Source: Isoetes taiwanensis (Eukaryota > Streptophyta > Lycopodiopsida > Isoetales > Isoetaceae). From it: a stretch of DNA of 64,000 nt. Below the pieces are notes generated by a model. That model was not told where the DNA came from and ran no database searches. It saw nothing but the letters and a program-made list of their open reading frames with translations. Below are positions 57,340-64,000 of the stretch, piece after piece. How positions within the stretch are numbered: position 1 is the stretch's first letter; the number at the start of each line of letters is the position of its first letter. The stretch is taken from NCBI GenBank assembly GCA_021234155.1, contig JAJEKV010000050.1:8672548-8736547 (forward strand), read 5' to 3'. A program made the translations under genes and the position numbers.

Positions 57340-57801
57340 GATCACTTCGTGCGAAAGGGGTCCGCGTCGTGACCGCAGAGGTCTTTGGCGCGAATTGACC
57401 GGAGTGGGCTAATTTCTATCAAAACTAAACATTTCTAAGCGTTATAAGATACTAAAATGCCTATTTGGATTGATTCTAGACTAACTAGCAACTTATTTCA
57501 TGCTAAAAGGACATCTAAAAGTGCAATTATGCGTGACTCGGGTCACTTCGCGCGGAAAGGGCCTGCGTCGCGAACGCAGAGGCCTTTGGCGCGGAGTGAC
57601 CGGAGTAGGCTGATCTTGGCTATATTTTGACATTTTTAGAAAAAATTAAGTGCTACACTACATTTCTAGACAAATTCTAAGCATTCTAACATCTTTTAGT
57701 ATAAAAATTCGATCAATTTTGCCCTAAATGAAGTGACTTAAGTCACTTCGCGCGGAAGGGGCATGCGTCGTGAACGCAGAGACCTTTGGTGCGGAGTGAC
57801 C
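57340..57801 (-). repeat. Three ~61-nt hairpins at 200-bp spacing
   Basis: Copies lie at 57340-57400, 57541-57601 and 57741-57801. Each pairs GGTCACTTCGCGCGGAAAGG-type sequence with ...CCTTTGGCGCGGAGTGACC around a TGCGT-CGCGA-ACGCA apex. The stem is about 28 bp with few mismatches. Intervening sequence is AT-rich and much less conserved. They lie between ORF X and the H3-like frame. Confidence 0.85.
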
Positions 57802-58044
57802 GGAGTGGGTTGACTTCGAGCCGAATTTTTTATTTTTAGGTCAAAATTTTTCCTAATTTAGCAATTGAGGAGCATTCTAAGTATAATGGAAAAGATTCTA
57901 CATCAATTCAATTTATACAAGAACACTGTTATGCCAATAAGAAACTAATTTACAGGAAAAGATGCTTTTATAGATATAAAGTTGGAATATACAAAGATAT
58001 TTTATATATATGAGAATTTAGCTTATGTACAATATTGAAGCTCT

Positions 58045-59180
58045 TCAAGGCTTCTCCTTGCGGATCCTCCTCGCTAGGTGGAGATCCTTGGGCGACCGTC
58101 ACCCGCTTGGCATGGATCGCGCATAGGTTACCTTCTTCAAAAAGTTGCACGACCTCTGCCTCTGCCGCTTCCTGCAGGGCTCGGACCGTCAGGGGTGTGG
58201 CCCTGTAGTTGGTCCGGAAGTCCTGCATTATTTCGCGAAGGAGCCGTTCGAACGGCGCCTTCCGAATGAGGAGATTAGTGCACTATTGAAAGTGCCTAAT
58301 CTCTCTAAACACACAGGCATGCTTGGAGTTGGGCCCGTGGTGAACCTTCTTCGGCGGCTCCGGCCGTGGTGGCGGCGGCTTCGGCTGGTTCTTGGGCCTC
58401 ACGCCTCTAACGTACTTTTGTATGTTCTGCTTGCAATACCAGTCATTGTACCTCTTCCATCTTCGGAGGTACTCTTGGTATGCTTTCTTGTGGCGCTGGA
58501 ATTCACGATCACCTTCCGGCCTGAATTCCCTTCATACACCTTCTGCTTCTTTATTACCTTAGGTGGCTTGGGCCACTTAGAATGCAGTGTGGCTGCGTCC
58601 GGGTGCGAGGGTTCCCGGCATCTTGCTCGGGCTCTTCTTCCTCTGCCCGGCTTCTTACATCTCCTCTTCCTCCTCCTCCTCCCTGTCAGGTGGGTTCGGC
58701 GAGGTTCACGGAAGGTGGGCCCGTGCCTGGCACATCACGGTCCCTTTTGGACCGCTTCTCCCTTCTTCATGCCTCCTTCCTCCGGCCATTCGGCTACCTT
58801 CTCCTTGCCCTTCCTCTTCCTGGAGGTGCCGACCTCCCATTGCGCGAGCTGCTTCTTTGCTGGCCCTTCTGCTGCTCATCCTGCTTCTGCTGGCGATCAC
58901 GCACATCCTTACCAGCTGCTGCTCATCCCCACATTCTTTGCTCCTACTCGGCCCGACCGGTGAGGGTGTCGGTCTCCTCCGTCCGCTGGATGTCTGTCGA
59001 AGAGCTGCTCTGCTCCCTCTCTTGGGAGGCATGGAAGGTGTCGTCTGTCGAGCTCGACGACTCCTCCTCCTTCCCCGGCTTGAGATGATCGGGGATCTTC
59101 TTCCCACCACCTGCTGCTACTGCCATCAAAGGTGTGCATCTGGGACTGAACTTCCTGGCTATGCATTTGGTGCGTGCCAT
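58045..59180 (-). pseudogene. Histone H3-like frame inside chromovirus 2
   Basis: ATG 59180 begins MARTKCIARKFSP, matching the H3 tail with Lys4 and Lys9 in place. A Ser/Glu/Lys/Arg-rich middle follows in shifting frames, including an Arg-rich GRRRRKRRCKKPGRGRR stretch and a Trp/Tyr-rich YQEYLRRWKRYNDWYCK stretch. The histone fold lies at 58310-58045: REIRHFQ, TAG (58283-58285), [62 protein letters not shown], then after a 2-nt loss [15 protein letters not shown] and stop at 58045. Loop 1 has the canonical-H3 length, unlike typical CENH3. The tail-to-fold insert (~250 residues) is far longer than in H3. It is broken by at least three frameshifts and one stop. Confidence 0.82.
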
Positions 59181-59734
59181 ATCTTACGGTTAAGGAAACT
59201 GATTAGGTTAAACTGGAGATCAAAGGACAGAGGTTTAGGGAAAGATATGGGAAAATGGATGGCAAAAGGGTATTTAAAAGGGAAGATGCTCTACAGAATA
59301 TTCTCCTACTATCAATAGCCCTATTAATTAGCCTCCCTTATTAATTACCCCACTATACATACTTATTAATTGATGGTTACTGCTGTATTATACCTTAAAA
59401 TTCGAATTTTCCTAATGGTTTGAAGTGCTAATTATGGATTTGCACCATTTTTCACCCGGATCTCGAATTGGGATGATTCTTCGACCCATTTTGGGTGAAA
59501 TTTGATGCTCATGCATAATTTTCACTCCAATTTTTCTAGAATGTTAATTTGACTTATTCTTTCTCCTACATCTAACAACTTGACCTAATTTTACGAACCC
59601 ACTACCTAGGAGAAAAAATTTTCCCCTATTTTCGAGGTTCAATGGTGGAATTTTCATCCCACACCCTATTATGCCGGTTAGACTACCTAGCTAGGGATAT
59701 GGTGAGTGCTAGTTCTTGGTCAACCAAGAACATG

Positions 59735-59746
59735 GCTCTGATACCA
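59735..59746 (-). other. Primer-binding site TGGTATCAGAGC
   Basis: Directly next to the 5' LTR, the minus strand reads TGGTATCAGAGC, complementary to the 3' end of plant initiator tRNA-Met. It fixes the orientation of the element and the LTR boundary. Confidence 0.9.
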
Positions 59747-59747
59747 T

Positions 59748-61369
59748 TGTGACGCTCCTTACAAAATATACGGCGCCGACCGTACACCCCGTAGGAAATC
59801 CCCCATCCTGTCCTTCGACTGCACGGGCCCTCCATCCAGGGGATCCCTAGTGCGAGAAGGGGACACGAAGGTGTCTTGCGCGCCTTCCCCTATGGGCTCC
59901 TATCATAGTGGAAGCATAAACAACGTCAGAACTAGCAATAACAATACATCGAACTAGCTCGAAGAGTAGTGCATCCATACATCCATAGGTACAATAGAGA
60001 TAAACATATGCCATAAAACATGAGAGCTCCTACCCAAGGCTCAGACACATGGGAAGGTAGACTGACGGCTAGGCCTCAAGATAGAGCAGACCGAATCATA
60101 ACAATGGCGGGGCTGGCTATAGATAATGGCTAGGGTTGACAACTCCATCCGCCCCTTCTGTGCATAATTTGCAGATGGGCTAGATCGGGCTCTGGTATGA
60201 CTCTAGCCTTCCGGATATGCAATCTCATGGCATCACCCATCGCGACTACTCCGGGTTGCATCTCCCCGGTCCGTTGAGGAAGGAAGGGTTCCATCTCCCC
60301 TTCCCGGGGCCTAGAGGTTCCACGGGCGACTAGAGAATCGTGGTGTCACACTATTCTTTCCTGACTTAACCCCCCAAAACAAAAGCCAGGCCATCACCTG
60401 CAACTCTTGAGAGCCAGGGCGGCACCATTGCTCTAGGAGGTATCGGACCCATGCCCGGCCCACTCGAAGTGACCGGCCATAAGCCTAGCCTGCTATGGGG
60501 TCCCCAGTAGCCACAATCAGCAGGAACCCTCCCTCCGTCTCGCCTCTAGCCCCGTTATATAGTGCTGAGGCTCCCATAGCTCAGTGGATTCCTATGCACA
60601 GGCCGCAATAATAATAGGAACTAAAGGGTCTAAACTAGGAGCATTACTAAGTAATGGCTACTAGGTCTCTACCCCCCTTCCCAATACAAGAGGAGCAAAC
60701 ATGATCAACCAACATCACATATCCACATAACATAATCATAATAAGGAGAACATCTAAACCTAATCATACATATCTAACTTACAGTTAGGGTTCATTGATT
60801 AGGGTTCAAGATGTTGACTAAGGGTTCTAGGAAGGCTCTACTAGAGACACGAAATGCTAACTCATCTGGAGTCCTAACTTCCAGATGATCTACAAAGAAC
60901 TCTAATCCAAATACCTGCTCCTGAGGAACTCCCTCCTATCCCTGGCGTCTCCATGGTCTTCAAGGTGGTCGAGATAGTGCTCGCTCCAAGATCGTGCACA
61001 CGCTCTGGGGGATGCTGTGCTAGGCTATGCTACAGCAAACGACTCTCGAAACAGAGTTTCGAGCGCGAAGAAGGTTCCCAGGGTGTTGGAGCCAAAAAGA
61101 GGCCTAGGGTTAGGGTTTAGGCCTATATAGGTTAGGGTCCACATGTCATGCCACGTGGCTCCAATGGGATATGGCCATATGGCGGTTGCCCAATAGGATG
61201 AGGCCCTATAGAATTGGCCTTATCCTAAGGGTATCTAAGTTATATAAATAACTTAGATATGCACCATATGCCACTAATTAAGGGTAATCAAGGCTACTAA
61301 GGTAGACTTGTATAGTGACGGACCCAGAAATATACGTATTTATGGCGTATATTTTCCTGGAACATCACA
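59748..61369 (-). repeat. 5' LTR of chromovirus 2 (1,622 bp) with TATA and telo-box
   Basis: On the plus strand it begins TGTGACGCTCC and ends ACATCACA. On the minus strand a TATA-like CTATATAG (61123-61130) is followed by a telo-box AAACCCTAA (61110-61118), marking the probable promoter. Transcription from there would give a leader of over 1.3 kb within the LTR. Confidence 0.85.
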
Positions 61370-61765
61370 TTCATTGTACTAAAGAGCCTTGGCAGAGGGC
61401 TAATCTGAAGAAGGCTAGAAGGAAAATTGTCTGTAAAATCATGTGAGCCTTGCCCTTTCAGTGTGAACTTATCGAGAAGTGGTGCTTCTACTATTTTCTT
61501 CCTCATCGTATTGTGTGGCATGACAACTTGATATCAGAAGATGAGAAGCTAGATATGGTGGGGTATATTGATCATGATGAGGCAACCATTAAACATCTCA
61601 AAGTAGCATAAATGAGATGATTTTTTACTGTGTATGGGTGGTTGTTTTGCCTAGAGGGTTCGATTGCCTTCTCTACGTTTTTAGTTCTATATTACAGATT
61701 CTATAATGTATCTTGATGTTTATTCTTGAATGTAGTCTTTCGTCCCTCAAAAAACAAAGTTAAAG
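61370..61765 (+). mobile_element. Probable LINE 3' end remnant flanking chromovirus 2
   Basis: A short coding-like stretch (EPWQRANLKKARRKI ... EKWCFYYFLPHRIVWHDN) precedes a T-rich tail ending CCCTCAAAAAAC, like an L1-type 3' end. The chromovirus probably inserted into it. The evidence is weak. Confidence 0.35.
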
Positions 61766-63036
61766 CAAACTCCATGCAGCGATGTGTGTTCATCGTTTTA
61801 TAGCTTATCATAGGTCTAGATTGTCCATTATGTCCTCCCTATCTCTATGATCTTGCCATGTGGCCACCTTCCCCCAAATTGGCTCAACTTGCTTCTAACC
61901 TTTGTCTTCCTATCTCTAAAATTTCACCATGTGGCCACTTTCCTCCAATCTAATGGCTCTGCATCTAACCCCTGCATGCCCTTACATGGAGTTTGGGCAC
62001 TGGCTTGCCCGAAGGCACGCCAAGCCCTTACCCCACTTAAGAGCCTACAGGGCACTTTATCCCTAACATATGCATAACAGTAACTATCCAATATCTTCAT
62101 CTATTTAGAACTACAACTTAAAGACATCTTTTTTTTTTCTTTAAGCGCATGCGACATTTAAATCACTATCTAATCTTCTAATGTCTCTATTTAGAACTAA
62201 ATTGCAAGGAGACCACATCATGATTTTTTTTTAAAATCACGAGTATTTCTAGATTATAGTATTTGTAATTGTTCGAGTTTAATTCATGATTTCTCAAAGA
62301 AATAAGTTTCATGGCTTAAATTGGACTGAAGCCTGCAAATGTTAAGAGGTTAGCGAATAGCCTTTCATGGCTTAAATTAGATTGAAGCTAAGGAATGATA
62401 AAGGAGTAAAAATGGCACCTGGCATTGTTAGGCAATGATTTGATTCATTAAATGTAAAAACCTAAAAATGAAAAGCCAAGCCTCTTTCCTTCAATCTTGG
62501 CCAAATGTTTGTAACTTCAGAGTCCTGAGCAAATGAGCAAAGCTACTTTGGAAGCGAAAGCAAAATCGAGGAACACTAAGACAGAGAAAATGAGACAACA
62601 AGAAACCACCACTCTAACATCAAAACTAAAACATTGCTAGCCATCCAATCCACATACAAATCCCAAATGTTCTTTCCGTGCTTAGAGGCAGAGACCACAT
62701 TTTTCTCTTGGTGGTAGTTCTCTCAAGATAATTATTACAATCTCTCTTTCTACATATCAGAAACTACATTCTTCTCTTGGTGGTAGTTCTCTCTTACATT
62801 CTTCTCTTGGTGGTAGTTCTCTCAAGATACTTATTACAATCTTTCTTTCTACGTAAAGTTTGGTTAGGCTTCATTCTGTCACTTTCATCCCACATTCTAC
62901 CATGTTTTTCTTTTTTAGAAATGTCTTCAAGTTAATTGCAATTCTATGTCTACTTGCAATTCAGTTATACAACAAATTTACTTGCAATTCAGTTATACAA
63001 CAAATTTAGGACAGCTTCAGCACCTCTCATATACTT
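61766..63036. other. Spacer with short tandem repeats
   Basis: No gene is seen. TTCTCTTGGTGGTAGTTCTC occurs three times (about 62703, 62773, 62801), and 'acttgcaattcagttatacaacaaattt' is duplicated in tandem at about 62952-63007. The latter may overlap the end of a minus-strand exon. Confidence 0.5.
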
Positions 63037-63460
63037 TGCAATAGCCCGGGGGATTCACCTTTCATTAGCGTATAACCCATGAGAGTTCAACGGAGGGGTG
63101 TTTTTTGGACCATTTGCGTATGTATACTTAGAGGTTAGGGGTGTTTTTAGGCACTGATCTAGAGCAATATCTATACACATAGGGGTCAAATTGCCTTTTA
63201 AAAATGTGTATACAAGGGGGGTTTTTTGCTACCCTCCGAACGCAGATGCCATACCCCCTTTATGTATAAGTGCATCCCCCGGGTGCAATAGCTTCCTCTC
63301 CAAACTCAGAAACTAATGCACTCTCAAAATCTGCAACAGTCTCGTTAGCATCATCAGATATGTTCAAACTAGCAAGCTTGTTTGTCTGCAGCTCCCTCTC
63401 AACAATACTGTTCGTAATATCAATGGCACAAAGCTCAAGAAGATCATCCATGACACAAAC
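63009..63460 (-). pseudogene. Exon of an unidentified gene disrupted by a MITE
   Basis: On the minus strand a splice acceptor (CTTTGTAG) at 63461 opens an exon: VCVMDDLLELCAIDITNSI, then KLASLNISDDANETVADFES, then ALVSEFGEEAIA. The MITE interrupts here. Beyond it and past one copy of its target duplication the frame continues KYMRGAEAVLNL. Acidic, helical composition is protein-like but I do not recognise the family. 63709-63481 upstream may hold an earlier exon or 5' leader. The insertion probably inactivates the gene. Confidence 0.55.
63045..63283. mobile_element. hAT-type MITE with 8-bp target-site duplication
   Basis: Terminal inverted repeats CCCGGGGGATTCAC (63045-63058) and GTGCATCCCCCGGG (63270-63283) differ at one position. 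TGCAATAG flanks both sides (63037-63044 and 63284-63291). A 239-bp element with 8-bp duplication and no transposase fits the hAT superfamily. Confidence 0.85.
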
Positions 63461-63479
63461 CTACAAAGAAACATTGTAG

Positions 63480-64000
63480 ATTAGTAACAAGAAACAAAAG
63501 AATATAAAAAAGAAACACCTAAAAACAAGAATGATACTTGCCTTTTTTGACACAATCTCAAGCAAAAAACCTTTGGATCAAACAAGAACCTAAAATAGAA
63601 CTCTGAAACTCGTCCTATAGCAAGTATCAGAACCTGAAACAAATTAGGAACCAGAAAACTTCGACTAGAGAAATTTCTTGCAAAATAGGCATCCTGGCCG
63701 TCTTCCAAGTCGTGCTACATGGCTCTCACATATTGTAGCAAGAAAGCAACATGCAAGCAAAGAATCTTCCTAAATCTTCTCACCACTTCGTCCAACTTCA
63801 AGCAAAGAAAAAACAGAAATGGCGCCAGAAACTATGACATCGGCTATGGCAAAAGGAAAAACAGAGCAAGATTCTTCAAAAACTCGTCCAAATGCTTTCA
63901 AACTTCATCACAATCATCCTAACACTTAGATGGCACCACCCTGACACTTAGATGGCACCACCGGAAGCAACGGCGATGGCAGAAGGAAAAAAAGAGCAAG
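63480..64000 (-). other. Possible 5' leader or upstream exon of the disrupted gene
   Basis: An open stretch from ATG 63709 (MEDGQDAYFARNFSSRSF) may be exon or leader. Further upstream CTTAGATGGCACCACC is repeated in tandem near 63926 and 63947, and 'ggcaaaaggaaaaacagagcaag' near 63853 recurs as 'ggcagaaggaaaaaaagagcaag' near 63978. The region runs off the right edge. Confidence 0.3.

Larger units (their letters stand above)
48812..61369 (-). mobile_element. Ty3/gypsy chromovirus 2, ~12.5 kb, carrying extra ORFs and an H3-like frame
   Basis: In minus-strand order: 5' LTR (61369-59748), tRNA-Met-type primer-binding site, leader, histone H3-like frame, hairpin repeats, two unidentified ORFs, gag, protease-RT, RNase H-integrase-chromodomain, 3' UTR, polypurine tract, and a 3' LTR broken at 48812. 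The coding core is the chromovirus order. The ~4.4 kb between primer-binding site and gag is the unusual part. Frameshifts and stops show that it is no longer autonomous. Confidence 0.9.

Noticed and set aside
58045-58310. Classifying the H3-like protein as CENH3
   Set aside because: Loop 1 ([13 protein letters not shown]) has the canonical H3 length and the tail matches canonical H3. Only the long linker is CENH3-like, so I leave it as H3-like.
58145-59318. Long plus-strand ORFs (up to 272 codons) with Leu/Pro/Ser-rich translations
   Set aside because: Antisense of the Arg/Lys/Glu-rich H3-like frame. The minus strand carries the recognisable histone motifs.

Overview
This is a nuclear window from a large, repeat-rich land-plant genome. 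A fern or fern-like plant is my best guess, but I cannot prove it. Three things point to a plant: an intron-containing 11S (legumin-type) storage globulin with RY (CATGCA) promoter boxes, a PLS-type pentatricopeptide-repeat relic, and plant-type Ty1/copia, Ty3/gypsy chromovirus, L1-like and RTE-like retroelements. Only two genes look fully intact, a near-identical pair of 11S globulin genes. Almost everything else is transposable-element sequence of several ages, gene relics or AT-rich spacer.

Layout. 1-2019: array of a ~445-bp tandem repeat. 2030-2560: DNA transposon with ~30-bp inverted ends. 2561-6327: L1-type LINE cut off inside its reverse transcriptase. 8893-10393: block repeated at 33079-34690. 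10943-10972: Helitron-like 3' end. 11544-14985: 11S globulin gene A. 15040-16477: two broken globulin pieces, one inverted. 17952-19558: RTE-like retroelement. 20858-22295: two uncertain coding fragments. 22296-27618: Ty1/copia relic carrying a nested RTE fragment. 27688-31070: globulin gene B. 31573-32595: LINE 3' fragment with target-site duplication. 34697-35280: RTE 3' end. 35281-39777: truncated Ty3/gypsy chromovirus, minus strand. 39871-40336: CAF1 deadenylase relic. 40996-41501: poly(A) retroinsert. 41613-42169: long foldback element. 46355-47870: broken PPR gene. 48812-61369: second, nearly complete ~12.5-kb Ty3/gypsy chromovirus, minus strand. 63045-63283: hAT-type MITE inside an exon.

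The most unusual item is the second chromovirus. Between its primer-binding site and gag it has a histone H3-like reading frame (58045-59180, minus). The frame starts with the H3 tail pattern ARTKxxARK and ends with a recognisable histone fold, now broken by frameshifts and a stop. The same element encodes an integrase chromodomain, two further unidentified intact ORFs, and three ~61-nt hairpins spaced 200 bp apart. A retroelement encoding both an H3-like protein and a chromodomain, the kind of domain that reads methylated H3 tails, deserves priority follow-up.

A second theme is a family of RTE-like insertions. Their 3' ends share GACGTTAAAA (one diverged copy) followed by a different simple repeat in most copies: ATCT, TTACC, TTCC, ATTCT. 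Where the unoccupied site can be inferred, the repeat unit resembles the target sequence.
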